Positions 9,934 to 20,092 are shown, numbered from the stretch's first letter. The stretch is DNA of 64,000 bases from Xenorhabdus sp014467285 (GCF_014467285.1 NZ_NKHR01000012.1:62001-126000); one strand, 5' to 3'. Numbers and translations: made by a program. Notes: generated by a model not told the origin, from the letters alone.

Positions 9934-10425
9934 TCAATTAGCAGATTCATTAGCCAGCAACCAATCGCGTAATAACGTCGCAAGCTGCTCTTGTTGAGTT
10001 TCTGTCAATGATTCAAGAATGTTTTTTTGATTCTCTAAATGACTTTCTACCGCTTTATCTATCAATGCCTTTCCTTCCGGTGTCAGGGAAATCTTGCAAC
10101 TACGCCGATCTTCTTCATTGGCAATACGCACAATCAACCCTCTTTGCACCATATGTTCAATGCGGGTACTCATTGCTCCAGAAGTGAGCATAACGGATTG
10201 ATACATTTCTGTCGGTGTCATTGGCATGTTATTACGACGGAGAGTCGCAAGGATATCAAACTCAATAGCACTAAGGCCGTGTTCTTTGAAAGCATGTTGC
10301 AAGCGTTGCTCAATGATTTTGTTTACGCGACATAATCTTCCAATGACGCCCATTGATGATGAATCAAGGTCTGGACGCTGCTGCTCCCACTGTATCAGTA
10401 ATCGGTCAACGTGATCATATTTCAT
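9934..10425 (-). CDS. MarR-family transcriptional regulator
   Basis: I take the ATG at 10425 (MKYDHVDR, 163 residues); the frame extends 10 codons further but those are not MarR-like. The winged helix region spans about residues 50-115 (LSAIEFDILATLRR, then TPTEMYQSVMLTSGAMSTRIEHMVQRGLIVR). The wing motif EDRRSCKISLTPEGKALID is canonical. It is divergent from an EamA exporter gene 175 bases away, so its likely target is that promoter. MarR proteins typically repress such genes until a small ligand binds. Confidence 0.85.
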   Translation of the reverse strand: MKYDHVDRLLIQWEQQRPDLDSSSMGVIGRLCRVNKIIEQRLQHAFKEHGLSAIEFDILATLRRNNMPMTPTEMYQSVMLTSGAMSTRIEHMVQRGLIVRIANEEDRRSCKISLTPEGKALIDKAVESHLENQKNILESLTETQQEQLATLLRDWLLANESAN

Positions 10426-10600
10426 GCTTTTTATCCTGTTTATTTTTTTCAACAAAAAGATACTTGATAAAAATCGTTTAGGCTATTATTTTAATTTATC
10501 TTTATTTAAAGATACTTTTATTGATGATAAATTCGTGTTGGTAAACAGAGAAAGAGTGTTACACAGGATGAAAATATGAATAAATCAGAAGGAAATTCCT

Positions 10601-11494
10601 ATGTTAGACATTAGAGTCGTTCGGAACATTTTGCTGACTGCATTGGCGCCAATTGTTTGGGGAAGTACCTACATCATCACAACGGAAGTACTACCACCCA
10701 ATATGCCTTTGTTGGCTTCTACCGTCAGGGCGTTACCGGCTGGTATCTTATTGCTGCTGATTTGCCGTACCTTCCCTAAAGGAATCTGGTGGTTACGTAT
10801 CGCAGTACTGGGGTTACTCAATATCGGTGCTTTTTTCTATTTTCTCTTTGTTGCGGCTGAATATCTCCCCGGCGGAACGGCGGCACTAATCATGGCTTGC
10901 CAACCCGTTATTGTGATCCTATTAAGTGCTTATTTGTTAAAAACTTCTCTGACAATAAAACACATTATTTCTGCAATATTAGGCGTGATTGGGATCAGCT
11001 TATTAGTATTGAACTCCACCATTAGCCTAAATTGGCAAGGAGTGACTGCGGGCTTTGCAGGATGTAGCTGCATGGCGTTAGGAGTTGTATTGACTAAATA
11101 TTGGAATCGCCCCACCAACTTATCGTTACTCAGTTTCACTGGCTGGCAATTAACGTTTGGGGGGGTAATATTATTACCCATCGCTGTCTTTATAGAAGGC
11201 TTGCCACACAATCTCACTATAACAAACCTGCTCGGCTACAGTTATTTGTGCCTGATTGGTGCTGTTTTCTCTTATATCGTTTGGTTTCGAGGAATTGAAA
11301 AATTACCTGTCGTAACCATCTCTTTCCTAGGGTTCCTCAGTGCATTGTCCGCCTGTTCTTTGGGCTATTTGTTTCTAAAACAAACATTTTCCTTGCCACA
11401 AATGCTTGGAGCATACACCATCATTATTTCTGTCTGGCTTTCGATCCCCCGGAGTCAGATAGAAAAAACCAATACCCTATTACTTAAGAAATAA
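10601..11494 (+). CDS. EamA/DMT-family transporter
   Basis: 297 residues with about ten hydrophobic helices in two EamA halves. Typical signatures are IVWGSTYIITTEVLPP at the N-terminus, GGTAALIMACQPV near residue 90, and IGAVFSYIVWFRGIEKLPV in the second half. It is an inner-membrane metabolite or drug exporter of the RhaT/YedA type; the substrate is unknown. It is divergent from a MarR gene and is followed after 22 bases by a flavin reductase gene, probably in one operon. Confidence 0.82.
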   Translation: MLDIRVVRNILLTALAPIVWGSTYIITTEVLPPNMPLLASTVRALPAGILLLLICRTFPKGIWWLRIAVLGLLNIGAFFYFLFVAAEYLPGGTAALIMACQPVIVILLSAYLLKTSLTIKHIISAILGVIGISLLVLNSTISLNWQGVTAGFAGCSCMALGVVLTKYWNRPTNLSLLSFTGWQLTFGGVILLPIAVFIEGLPHNLTITNLLGYSYLCLIGAVFSYIVWFRGIEKLPVVTISFLGFLSALSACSLGYLFLKQTFSLPQMLGAYTIIISVWLSIPRSQIEKTNTLLLKK

Positions 11495-11516
11495 ACAAAA
11501 AATAACAGGAAAATAA

Positions 11517-12113
11517 ATGAAACTGACTATCATTTCAGGCAGTCAACGCCCAGATTCCCGTAGCCAACGTGTGGCTCGTTATTTGCAGAAATTAAGTAGT
11601 GAACATGGTTTTACTGAGATACAGAACCTTGATCTCTCCAATGTAGAATTACCATTACACGATGGTTTTACGACGGATATATCGGCTGAATCTCACCCCT
11701 GGCAAGCAATTGCACGGCATTTAAGAGATAGCGAGGTATTCATCTTTGTTACTCCAGAATGGCATGGAATGGCCACTCCGGCATTGAAAAACTTTTTATT
11801 ACATTGTTCGCTGGCCGAATTGGGTCATAAGCCAGCATTATTGGCCAGTGTATCAGGTGGAGTTAATGGCGTTTATCCCCTCTGTGAATTACGTATGACC
11901 GGTTTTAAAAATAACCATGTGTGTTTCCTGCCTGATCATTTGATTTTCCGTCAGGGTGAAAATTTGATTTCAAACGATCTGACTTGCAGCGATGTAGCCT
12001 TTGAAAGTCGTGCTAACTATACTCTGAAGTTGCTTAAATCTTATGCTAAGGCGCTTAAGCAAGTGCGTGAAGATATAGGCAAAGAAAGTAAAAATTATCA
12101 GTATGGTATGTAG
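11517..12113 (+). CDS. NADPH-dependent FMN reductase family protein
   Basis: 198 residues with a flavodoxin-like fold. The N-terminal LTIISGSQRPDSRSQRVARYL is the phosphate-binding loop of the NADPH-dependent FMN reductase family. VFVTPEWHGMATPALKNFL near residue 85-100 is the second flavin-binding motif. It would reduce FMN, quinones or azo compounds with NAD(P)H in the cytosol. Gene position behind the EamA exporter under a MarR regulator suggests a response to a quinone-like or aromatic compound. A hairpin follows. Confidence 0.78.
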   Translation: MKLTIISGSQRPDSRSQRVARYLQKLSSEHGFTEIQNLDLSNVELPLHDGFTTDISAESHPWQAIARHLRDSEVFIFVTPEWHGMATPALKNFLLHCSLAELGHKPALLASVSGGVNGVYPLCELRMTGFKNNHVCFLPDHLIFRQGENLISNDLTCSDVAFESRANYTLKLLKSYAKALKQVREDIGKESKNYQYGM

Positions 12114-12149
12114 ATAAACGATATCCTTTCTTGATAGGTAGATAAACCT

Positions 12150-12169
12150 CGGCTCAGATTTTTGAGCCG
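12150..12169 (+). terminator. Hairpin after the flavin reductase gene
   Basis: A 7-base stem CGGCTCA/TGAGCCG lies 36 bases after the stop. Confidence 0.55.
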
Positions 12170-12379
12170 GGAATAGAGGCATTAAGCAACAATTTTATAT
12201 TGATCTCAAACAACCCCACCAGCAATCCCCCTTCTATTCATAATAATTCCTGTATAAAAATACAGTATACCGTATTTTTGGCATTTTTGTTTAATAACAA
12301 AGCATAAGTTGGTTAAATAAAATTCAATTAGATTAAAGTGCCAGCATTTCAGAAATGCGCGATAAGCAAGTTGGGCATT

Positions 12380-12997
12380 CTAGTTAGTACAAAGTATCTT
12401 TAAGCCTCTGTGGTAATTTCTCATCATAATCAGCGCCACAAAGTCACCTTTGCTGATTTCTTTGAGAATATTACCGGCACTGGGTAAAGTGCTACGTTCA
12501 AGTTGGGTAGAAACATCCCATAAACCAGAGCGTAAAATTGCTCTGGCACACTGGAAAAAGACGGCATCTACAGTAATACGTAATACAGAACAAGGCAGCA
12601 TGTTACGATAGGAAAAACGTTCTAACATCTCCGGATTAATAACAATTTCCGCCCTGCCATTGACTCGTAATGTTTCACCGATTCCCGGAATAAGGAACAA
12701 TAATGCGACATGATTATCGTGCAAAATATTACGTAAACTATCAATACGGTTATTGCCTCTTCTATCGGGTAATAGCAACGTTTTTTCATCTTCAATGTGA
12801 ATAAATCCGGCCTGATCGCCACGGGGAGATACATCCATTCCCTCTGGGCCAACAGTTGCTAATGTGACAAAAGGCGAGGCTTCAATAAAAGGACGATATA
12901 CAGGGTGAATATAGTTCACTTCTTTAAAAACAGAAGCAGCCGCAGGTTTTCTGTAAATTTGTTCTAGTGTGGCGATATCAGTAACAATTTTGTTCAT
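12380..12997 (-). CDS. PPOX-type FMN-dependent flavoprotein
   Basis: 205 residues of the pyridoxamine-5'-phosphate-oxidase-like split-barrel fold. Visible signatures are YRPFIEASPFVTLATVGPEGMDVSPRG at about 35-60, then LLLPDRRGNNRIDSL for FMN phosphate binding near 75-90, and LRVNGRAEIV near 115. It belongs to the MSMEG_1061-like branch rather than to true PdxH. The substrate is unknown. It is transcribed alone on the - strand behind a GNAT gene 81 bases upstream. Confidence 0.8.
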   Translation of the reverse strand: MNKIVTDIATLEQIYRKPAAASVFKEVNYIHPVYRPFIEASPFVTLATVGPEGMDVSPRGDQAGFIHIEDEKTLLLPDRRGNNRIDSLRNILHDNHVALLFLIPGIGETLRVNGRAEIVINPEMLERFSYRNMLPCSVLRITVDAVFFQCARAILRSGLWDVSTQLERSTLPSAGNILKEISKGDFVALIMMRNYHRGLKILCTN

Positions 12998-13078
12998 TGA
13001 TTGTTATTCCCTCTATATTCGTTGTCTTTCAAATTACAAAATTTAACGCGTAATTTGTTAATGGTATGTGTTTTTTAT

Positions 13079-13504
13079 TTACCTCTTTAAACACATAAAA
13101 TATTCTTGACACCCTGTATTTGCATCTATTTCTTCGCTGACAACATAAAATCCTTGCGACAAATAGAAATTATAGCTGGCTTGGTTCTGCTGATAGACCG
13201 ATAACGTAAGTTCGTTTCTTCGTTTTTTAGCATCATCAATTAACGTTTTGCCAATTCCTTGCCCTTGCTTATCTGGCGATACAAAAATAGCCGCCAATTC
13301 ATTACCGTGAAGTGCATAAAAAGCAATGACGTTAGAATCCTGTACATAGACGTGTACTTCTGATGCTGGAATATAAATATTTCTCATGTTTTTTACTTGA
13401 GATTGCCAAAAATCAGCCGCTACAAAATCGTGAGCTTTCATTGAAGCTTCTAACCAAATGGACAAAACTGCATCCATATCTGCTTCCGTAAATGATCTGA
13501 TCAC
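13079..13504 (-). CDS. GNAT-family N-acetyltransferase (YiaC-like)
   Basis: 141 residues, one GNAT domain. The acetyl-CoA pyrophosphate loop is KQGQGIGKTLID at about 88-99, preceded by the ELAAIFVSPD strand, and followed by LTLSVYQQNQASYNFYLSQGF, the typical C-terminal motif. The N-terminal IRSFTEADMDAVLSIWLEA and the whole layout resemble E. coli YiaC, a small protein/amino acid N-acetyltransferase. The substrate cannot be read from the sequence. It probably shares a transcript with the PPOX gene. Confidence 0.8.
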   Translation of the reverse strand: MIRSFTEADMDAVLSIWLEASMKAHDFVAADFWQSQVKNMRNIYIPASEVHVYVQDSNVIAFYALHGNELAAIFVSPDKQGQGIGKTLIDDAKKRRNELTLSVYQQNQASYNFYLSQGFYVVSEEIDANTGCQEYFMCLKR

Positions 13505-13529
13505 GTTTCAATATCTCCATAATGCACAT

Positions 13530-13830
13530 CTATTTTCGATGTAATATTTTCAACAAGTAAAATGTAATAAAAGCGGCGACAATATTGTAAAACATACTAT
13601 GAACAAAGGCATTTTGGTAGTAGCAATTATTCCTAATGCCATACCAGCAAATCGTACATTGACAAAAGCCAGAACAACATTGAGCAATGGTGTCATAACA
13701 AAACCTTGACCATAACCAAGCAGCATCAAAATCGGCACAATCACAAATAGTAGGGTGCATTGAGTGAAGATAAAACAAAGCCTATGCTGGCAGGCGCGAA
13801 AATCAGCCCCTTATCAAAATGTAAAAATGA
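13530..13830 (-). pseudogene. MFS exporter C-terminal fragment, frameshifted
   Basis: Three - strand frame pieces in succession read as consecutive membrane helices of an EmrB/QacA-type MFS exporter: FAPASIGFVLSSLNAPYY, then VPILMLLGYGQGFVMTPLLNVVLAF and FAGMALGIIATT. The final helix, VHSMFYNIVAAFITFYLL, is in another frame. At least two frameshifts and loss of the N-terminal three quarters make it non-functional. Confidence 0.7.
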
Positions 13831-14528
13831 GTTTGCGCTTGATTGTTTATGCTAAAGATTGTTCGGATCTGCCCGAATAAAACAAGTGTGGATATGAATA
13901 TACAATCAATATTTGAATAAGGTATTAAATTATTTATTAGTGCGCATACAAAATAATATTAAATTTTGAAATAACCTCTTTGTAAAAATAGTGTTTTATA
14001 CAGAAAGTATAACACTCTAGTATGTAGAGTAATCATTTTAAAAAGAGGATTCCCCATTCTCCTTAATATCCATAAATCATCTACTGATTTCAAACGGGGT
14101 TATTAAGTGACTCAATAGAATAAAACACTGCTCTCACAGCCTCAAAAAAGACACAAAAAAAATCACATAAAAATTACATTATGGAAACAAATTAAACATT
14201 TTTCACTATATCAAAAAATAATTCATTATTTTTCAGCACAATAAATCTACTCTCTATTTGATGACTTTTGTTTTTTGTTATGAATTAGTTATAAATAAGT
14301 TAATGTTTTTATTGCAATTTAGCTTTAATTATTATGCTATAGCAACTTGCAGGTAAAGAACATTATGGTCAGCATTGCCCTATAGACAGTCGAAAAATAT
14401 AGGGTCGGACTACTACTGCCTGCTTATTGTAATTTAATCATCGGTTTTATTAATAAGGACTTTTCAAGGAGCGATGTGCCAAACAGCGAATTGAAAGTTG
14501 CCACTTTTTGAAAAATGGATCATCTCTT
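13831..14528. other. Gene-free AT-rich leader of the autotransporter
   Basis: About 700 bases with no supported gene. The part near 14140-14340 is very AT-rich and is a likely promoter/H-NS-type region. A 7-base stem CCCTATA/TATAGGG lies at 14378-14404 in the presumed 5' leader. Confidence 0.5.
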
Positions 14529-17500
14529 ATGAAAAAAAATAATCCGGCACGACCGATCTTTTTGTGGATGACGTTATTATTTGGGACATTACCTGTTAGT
14601 GCTTCAATGGCTGCGGCTGAATATCAGGAACAGGGTAAAAAGGACTCACCAAGCAGTTGGCTATCTGAAGAGTTTCATCATCAATGGGGATTGGCTGCTA
14701 TTGGTGCTCATTATGCTTATGCTCGTGGTTACACGGGTAAAGGCATTAATGTTGGTGTACTCGATGAAGCTGTTACTAATCACCCTGAGTTTGCAGGTAA
14801 GTTGAAGATTCTGAGCCCGGAAGATCCATGGAGCTATGACAAAGATATCTTTGGGAATATCGAGTTCGGGGCCCATGGTAACCATGTTTCAGGGATCATT
14901 GCAGCAAACCGGGATGGTAAGGAAATGCACGGTGTGGCATTTGATGCGGGTTTAATTACAGGGAAATATTTGCAAAATGATTATAACCGCACAGAAGCCA
15001 TGATCCAAAGCGATGTACGTGTAATTAATAACAGTTGGGGTGTTCGCCCTCGCTATTATACTGATGAGAACGGTCGGCCTAAACGGAGACCAGATGGTAC
15101 GATCGATTACTATAAAGTCACTCTGCAAGATGTCATTAATTATATAACACCCATTAAAGATGATCTGGATCGGTTAAGTCGTTCTCCAATTCCAGAACTC
15201 GATGATTATACAACCAGAAGCGCGGGTTTGTTGCGTGCGGCGCGCCATGGGAAATTGGTTGTTTTTGCGGCAGGAAATGCAAATAACTATAACGTCACCT
15301 GGTTTCATGCAGGTATGCCGTATTTCTTCCCTGACGCGTTGAAAAACTACCTCAGCGTTGCCAACCTGACCAGAGAAAATGAGATTAATGTCTCATCAAC
15401 GAGTTGCGGATATACTGCCAGCTATTGTTTGTCCGCACCAGGGACAAAAATTTACAGCAGTACAGGCGATTTTATTTCTAAAGTTGATGGGGAACTCGAT
15501 GAAGATGCTCTCAAAAATGGTGAGTTGACGATCGATCCTACTTATGATGCTTATACCGGTACATCAATGGCATCACCTCATGTAGCAGGGGCCGCAGCCG
15601 TCTTAATGCAACGTTTCCCTTATATGACCGCCGGGCAAATTTCTGATGTCCTCAAAACCACGGCTACCGACTTGGGTGCCCCCGGTTTGGATGACATGTA
15701 TGGCTGGGGAATGTTGAACCTGAAAGATGCCATTGATGGCCCTAAAATGTTCATTACTGAAAATGATATTCCTAAAAAATACTATATTCCGGGCTCTTAT
15801 ACTGAAACCCAGTTTATTGCCAATATTCCGGGTATCGGTGAATTGGTTGAAAAAGGTACGACTGTAGAAAGAACATGTAACAGTATTGAATGTATCTATG
15901 ACAATTGGAGCAATGATATCTCCGGTCACGGTGGATTGACGAAAATTGGCAAAGGAACACTCGAACTTGCGGGTAAAAATAGTACTTACAAAGGGCCGAC
16001 TTTGGTAGAACAAGGCCATTTGCAAGTCAGTGGCGCCATAACTTCTGATGTAACCGTGCATGATGGCGCAACGCTTGGAGGAACGGGTACTGTCGGTTCT
16101 CTTATGGCTAATACCGGAGCCAATATTGCACCTGGCGGGTTAGGATCAAGTGGTACGCTGAACGTTGATCGCAATATTACCTTCCAAAATGGTTCACGTT
16201 ATCTGGTAAAAGTGGCACCAAATAACCAGAGTAATGGCGATCGCATTATCAGCAATGGCTTGGCAACGCTGAAAGGTGGTGAAGTACAAGTTACACTGGA
16301 AAACAGCAGTAACTTATTATCAAAACAAGAAGTTCGTAGCCTTCTTGGTCAGCAATACAATATCTTGCAAGCAAACAGTGGCATCAACGGGAAATTTGCT
16401 TCCGTACTACCAAACTATTTGTTTGTTGGTACTGAACTGAGTTACCAGACTGATCAGAATTACCAAACTGCCCGGGTGATGTTGGATATAAAACGTAATG
16501 CCACCAAATTTGCCAGTTTTGGAATGACCGCGAACGAACGCGCCGTGGCTGAAGCGGCTGATAAACTGGAACTCGGTCATCCGGTTTATGAGAGCATATT
16601 GATGTCCGATACGGCAGCTCAAGCTCGCCAGGCATTCCAACAATTTGCTACCGGACAGATTCATGCTGATATCGCAGCAGCACAAATCAATAGTAGCCGC
16701 TATCTGCGTGATACCCTGAATATCCGTTTGCGTCAGGCTGATGGTGGAACTATTGGACAGGATATCAAAGCGGATAAAAACGGCGCTTGGGTGCAAATCA
16801 TGGGCAACTGGCAACGCGCGAATGGTAACAGTGAAGTCAATGGATATCGTGTATCCAACTATGGTGTGTTACTGGGTGCAGATAGAGAACTGGGTAATGA
16901 TTGGCGTCTCGGAGTAGCTACTGGTTATACCCGTTCTTCACTGAAAGGTGGCTACAGTACCTCAGCGCGCAGTGACAATTTCCATCTAGCTCTATACGGT
17001 AGCAAGCAGATTGAGGCTTTAGCGTTGCGTGCCGGTGCTGCTTACAGTTGGCATCGCTTTGATACAGAACGTTCAATTGCCTTTGGTCAACAATCCGATA
17101 ATCTGAAAGCCAAGTATAACGGTCAAACTAGTCAATTGTTTACTGAAGCAGCTTATGGGATGAATACATCTTGGTTGAATCTGGAGCCATTCGTTAACCT
17201 GTCTTACGTTAACTTCCGTAACGACAGCATTAATGAACGTGGCGGTGCCGCTGCACTGAATGGTCATAAGCAATCGAAAAACGCGACCTTCTCTACATTA
17301 GGTTTACGTGTAGATCAAAAATGGCAGACTGAGAATGAACTGACTGTGGGCGTATACGGTGAACTGGGTTGGCAACATCAGTTTGGCAACGTAGATCGTG
17401 ACACTAAATTAAGTTTTAGCAATAGTAACTCAACGTTTACTGTCAACAGTGTGTCAGCAGCACGTGATTCCGCTGTAATCAAAGCAGGTACGGAATTAGG

Positions 17501-17600
17501 CATTAATGAAAACACTAAATTGTCACTGGGATATAACGGCGTTCTGTCAGGCAATCATAAGGATAACGGCGTATTCCTGAATACCAAATGGCGCTTCTGA
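14529..17600 (+). CDS. Subtilisin-like serine protease autotransporter
   Basis: 1023 residues from ATG 14529 (MKKNNPAR); an upstream TTG at 14508 is possible. A signal peptide covers about residues 1-30 (ends SMAAAEY). The S8 protease passenger has its triad at D79 (GVLDEAV), H116 (AHGNHVSG) and S346 (GTSMASPHVAG), all intact. A passenger-associated repeat (LTKIGKGTLELAGKNSTYKG, then GTGTVGS) follows near residues 470-540. The C-terminal 270 residues are an autotransporter beta barrel ending NTKWRF. It is a type Va secretion protein that would display or release the protease at the cell surface, related to the Serratia Ssp/SphB1 group. Another secreted serine protease is encoded 177 bases downstream on the same strand, past a terminator. 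Confidence 0.93.
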   Translation: MKKNNPARPIFLWMTLLFGTLPVSASMAAAEYQEQGKKDSPSSWLSEEFHHQWGLAAIGAHYAYARGYTGKGINVGVLDEAVTNHPEFAGKLKILSPEDPWSYDKDIFGNIEFGAHGNHVSGIIAANRDGKEMHGVAFDAGLITGKYLQNDYNRTEAMIQSDVRVINNSWGVRPRYYTDENGRPKRRPDGTIDYYKVTLQDVINYITPIKDDLDRLSRSPIPELDDYTTRSAGLLRAARHGKLVVFAAGNANNYNVTWFHAGMPYFFPDALKNYLSVANLTRENEINVSSTSCGYTASYCLSAPGTKIYSSTGDFISKVDGELDEDALKNGELTIDPTYDAYTGTSMASPHVAGAAAVLMQRFPYMTAGQISDVLKTTATDLGAPGLDDMYGWGMLNLKDAIDGPKMFITENDIPKKYYIPGSYTETQFIANIPGIGELVEKGTTVERTCNSIECIYDNWSNDISGHGGLTKIGKGTLELAGKNSTYKGPTLVEQGHLQVSGAITSDVTVHDGATLGGTGTVGSLMANTGANIAPGGLGSSGTLNVDRNITFQNGSRYLVKVAPNNQSNGDRIISNGLATLKGGEVQVTLENSSNLLSKQEVRSLLGQQYNILQANSGINGKFASVLPNYLFVGTELSYQTDQNYQTARVMLDIKRNATKFASFGMTANERAVAEAADKLELGHPVYESILMSDTAAQARQAFQQFATGQIHADIAAAQINSSRYLRDTLNIRLRQADGGTIGQDIKADKNGAWVQIMGNWQRANGNSEVNGYRVSNYGVLLGADRELGNDWRLGVATGYTRSSLKGGYSTSARSDNFHLALYGSKQIEALALRAGAAYSWHRFDTERSIAFGQQSDNLKAKYNGQTSQLFTEAAYGMNTSWLNLEPFVNLSYVNFRNDSINERGGAAALNGHKQSKNATFSTLGLRVDQKWQTENELTVGVYGELGWQHQFGNVDRDTKLSFSNSNSTFTVNSVSAARDSAVIKAGTELGINENTKLSLGYNGVLSGNHKDNGVFLNTKWRF

Positions 17601-17630
17601 TCGGTAAAAATAGATGTCTTTTTAATAGCA

Positions 17631-17666
17631 AAAACTCACTGCTGACAAAGATTGGCAGTGAGTTTT
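17631..17666 (+). terminator. Strong intrinsic terminator after the autotransporter
   Basis: A 12-base perfect stem AAAACTCACTGC/GCAGTGAGTTTT followed by ACTTTTT lies 30 bases after the stop. Confidence 0.85.
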
Positions 17667-17777
17667 ACTTTTTAGGCCATTTGTATCTGCTTTAGCACAA
17701 ATCACTTCGGTAGCATCGGATAATGATTAAATCTGATAATGGATTCAAGTCATTAGAACATCTAAAGGAGGAAAAAT

Positions 17778-19298
17778 ATGGCTTATCGTAAGACTCTATT
17801 AATCGGTTTGTTTTCTCTGTCAGCAATTTCAAATGCTTTGGCTTTGAATGGCTCTGTACCTTTTGAGGCACCAAATAATAATGGTGCTCCATTAATGAAA
17901 TCAACTGATCCCGGCGCTGAAAAATACAGAACCGTTGGTAAATTCAATGGCTACTCACACTGTACTGCAACTTTAATTGCTGGTGAAAATGCACCTGATA
18001 AAAATACCCCCGCATTGATATTGACTGCTGGTCATTGTGTAGACAGTAATGTAGGCACAAATGACGTGACCGTTGATCAACCGGCTCCTGATTATTGGAA
18101 ATATACTCCGGATTACTTCATTGATAAAAAGAACAACCTTTCTCCGGTTAAAGTCAACCGTATCTTGTATTCAACGATGAAGAACGAAGATATCGCGGTA
18201 TTAGAGCTGAAAACAACTTATGGTGAATTAGCCCAAAAAGGCTATCATCCGATGAAATTGAAGAAAAATCTTGAGATGAAACAGCAACCTATTGTGTCAA
18301 CTCATATTCCTGTCAATGACGTTGATTACAATTACGCCTATCTCAGAAAATCTGAGTGTGATATTACTGGAAAGTCTCCAGAATTGTATGAAGGTGGCTC
18401 ACCATGGTTTTGGTCTCCGGTTTTCTCAGTTAACTGCGCTGGTATAGCCGGTGGAAGCTCCGGTTCTCCTGTTTTTGAGAAAGGTCAAACAAATGTAATT
18501 GGGGTGCTTAATACAACGACAGAACCTGGGATAACGGGTTGTGGGGGTAACAGACCTTGTATTATTGAGAACAATAAGGGGGTTCCACAGGAAGGTATTA
18601 GCTATTTCATTCCTGTAGATAACATTGCGAATGCACTCACAAAAGATAGTAAACTTGACCTGTCTAAGCTCCAAAATGGCAGTGGCAATATTCTGGAAAA
18701 AACGAATTTCTGGTCACCGTGGATATCTCAGAGTGTTGATCCGACTAGCGGAGAGAAAGCAAAATGGGATGTTGTTATCAAGGAAAATGCCAACGTCAAG
18801 AATATTCGATACAAAACAGGCTTAATCAGTGAAGTAAATTGTGCAGATGAAGCCGGATATGGTGCCCCCGCTCTTGCTAGCCAGAATCCGCTGCAAAACT
18901 TGTTACTTCCAGAAAAAGATGGGATCTACAAGCTTTGTGTGATTAACCAGAATAACGATGGTCAATGGCAAAAAACTAAAGATGCATCAATCATGTTGCG
19001 GGAAATTGATAATACTCCACCATCAATTAAACCCACTTTGCATGTAAATGATTATGGTAATGGTGCTTGGACTGTAACAGCCGAACCTCGTCCATATGAA
19101 CTCGGAAGTATATTTGTCAAATATGGCCCTAAAGCGACAACCCATTGTGACGATAAAGCAGATTACAGTTTCTTCTGGAGACCAGTAAATCTGGATAAAT
19201 CTAAAGCTCCATGGCGCGTCTGTGCATATGGTGAAGATACAGCAAAAAATGCCGGCCCAATTAACGTACTTGATTTTGATTCTACTATTGTTGAGTAG
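17778..19298 (+). CDS. Secreted trypsin-like serine protease
   Basis: 506 residues with a signal peptide (1-22, ending SNALAL). The chymotrypsin-fold triad is readable: H86 in ILTAGHCVD, D138 in NEDIAVLEL, and S228 in AGGSSGSPV. The S1 domain covers about residues 40-290. The C-terminal 210 residues contain two beta-rich segments (residues about 305-400 and 410-500) with cysteines in conserved pairs, which may be binding modules. AAAGGAGG is an excellent ribosome binding site. It has its own terminator. With the neighbouring autotransporter it forms a pair of exported proteases, in keeping with an insect-pathogen lifestyle. Confidence 0.88.
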   Translation: MAYRKTLLIGLFSLSAISNALALNGSVPFEAPNNNGAPLMKSTDPGAEKYRTVGKFNGYSHCTATLIAGENAPDKNTPALILTAGHCVDSNVGTNDVTVDQPAPDYWKYTPDYFIDKKNNLSPVKVNRILYSTMKNEDIAVLELKTTYGELAQKGYHPMKLKKNLEMKQQPIVSTHIPVNDVDYNYAYLRKSECDITGKSPELYEGGSPWFWSPVFSVNCAGIAGGSSGSPVFEKGQTNVIGVLNTTTEPGITGCGGNRPCIIENNKGVPQEGISYFIPVDNIANALTKDSKLDLSKLQNGSGNILEKTNFWSPWISQSVDPTSGEKAKWDVVIKENANVKNIRYKTGLISEVNCADEAGYGAPALASQNPLQNLLLPEKDGIYKLCVINQNNDGQWQKTKDASIMLREIDNTPPSIKPTLHVNDYGNGAWTVTAEPRPYELGSIFVKYGPKATTHCDDKADYSFFWRPVNLDKSKAPWRVCAYGEDTAKNAGPINVLDFDSTIVE

Positions 19299-19323
19299 AT
19301 AGCTATCTAGCAAATTGGAGATG

Positions 19324-19349
19324 TGGGACAATAAAACACCATTGTCCCA
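19324..19349 (+). terminator. Intrinsic terminator after the trypsin-like protease
   Basis: A 9-base perfect stem TGGGACAAT/ATTGTCCCA followed by TTTTTCTTT lies 25 bases after the stop. Confidence 0.88.
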
Positions 19350-19480
19350 TTTTTCTTTAGCCTATCACTTATTTTTCCTGACGATATCAATCCTGAATAT
19401 CCCTGCTGAAATCTCTTTCAGCCAAATTTTCATCAATCAACAACTTGAATCCTATGTCTATTAGGCCCAGTTTATCATTT

Positions 19481-20077
19481 TTAACGATTATTTCTTTCCT
19501 GGGCCTTCAGATATGTAGGTCGACTCATAGCCCTGTCCATGTAATCCTTTATGTCTGAATTTATAGCTATACCACATAGCTTTGCCCACAGCAGAGTGTG
19601 TGTCACGAAGATATCAGCTAACGTAAAGTTAGGGCCTGTTATCCATTCGTAACCTTTATTTAGCCTGATTTGGTTAACTGCTCTGTTTGCTTCGTTTTTG
19701 GAGTAATCTATGAGCCCTAGGTTTCGCTGATTTTCGGGAATGAAAACTTGCTGCTTCAATAAATTCCACACTGGAGACTCGAGGTCAGTAAGAGCATAGC
19801 TCAACCATGAGTTGATAGTGGACCTCTGTTTCGGCTCAGCAGGATAGAATGTTGTAGAAGGATATTTTTCACAAATATAGATACATATTGCCAGTGTCTC
19901 TTCAATGGACACATCTCCATCACTCAGAAAAGGGACTTTTCCTCGTGAATGGGGGGATTTTATGCAAGGAGCCGGATTAAACAGATCAACCTTGACCGAT
20001 TCATAAGTTGCCCCGATCTCTTCCAGAGTCCAGAGAACTCTCAACGATCTACTTTTAGGGTAAGTGTATATTTTCAT
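19481..20077 (-). CDS. Glutathione S-transferase family protein
   Basis: I take ATG 20077 (MKIYTYPKSRSLR, 198 residues), preceded by AGGAGACAAC; the open frame begins 17 codons further upstream. The thioredoxin-like N-domain spans 1-75, with the KVPFLSDGDVSIEETLAICIYI motif that binds the gamma-glutamyl part of glutathione. A helical C-domain follows (85-195), with GPNFTLADIFVTHTLLWA, the N-capping motif of the family. The protein is cytosolic; the substrate is unknown. A resolvase remnant lies immediately upstream, so its present promoter may be new. Confidence 0.85.
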   Translation of the reverse strand: MKIYTYPKSRSLRVLWTLEEIGATYESVKVDLFNPAPCIKSPHSRGKVPFLSDGDVSIEETLAICIYICEKYPSTTFYPAEPKQRSTINSWLSYALTDLESPVWNLLKQQVFIPENQRNLGLIDYSKNEANRAVNQIRLNKGYEWITGPNFTLADIFVTHTLLWAKLCGIAINSDIKDYMDRAMSRPTYLKAQERNNR

Positions 20078-20092
20078 AATGTTGTCTCCTGA

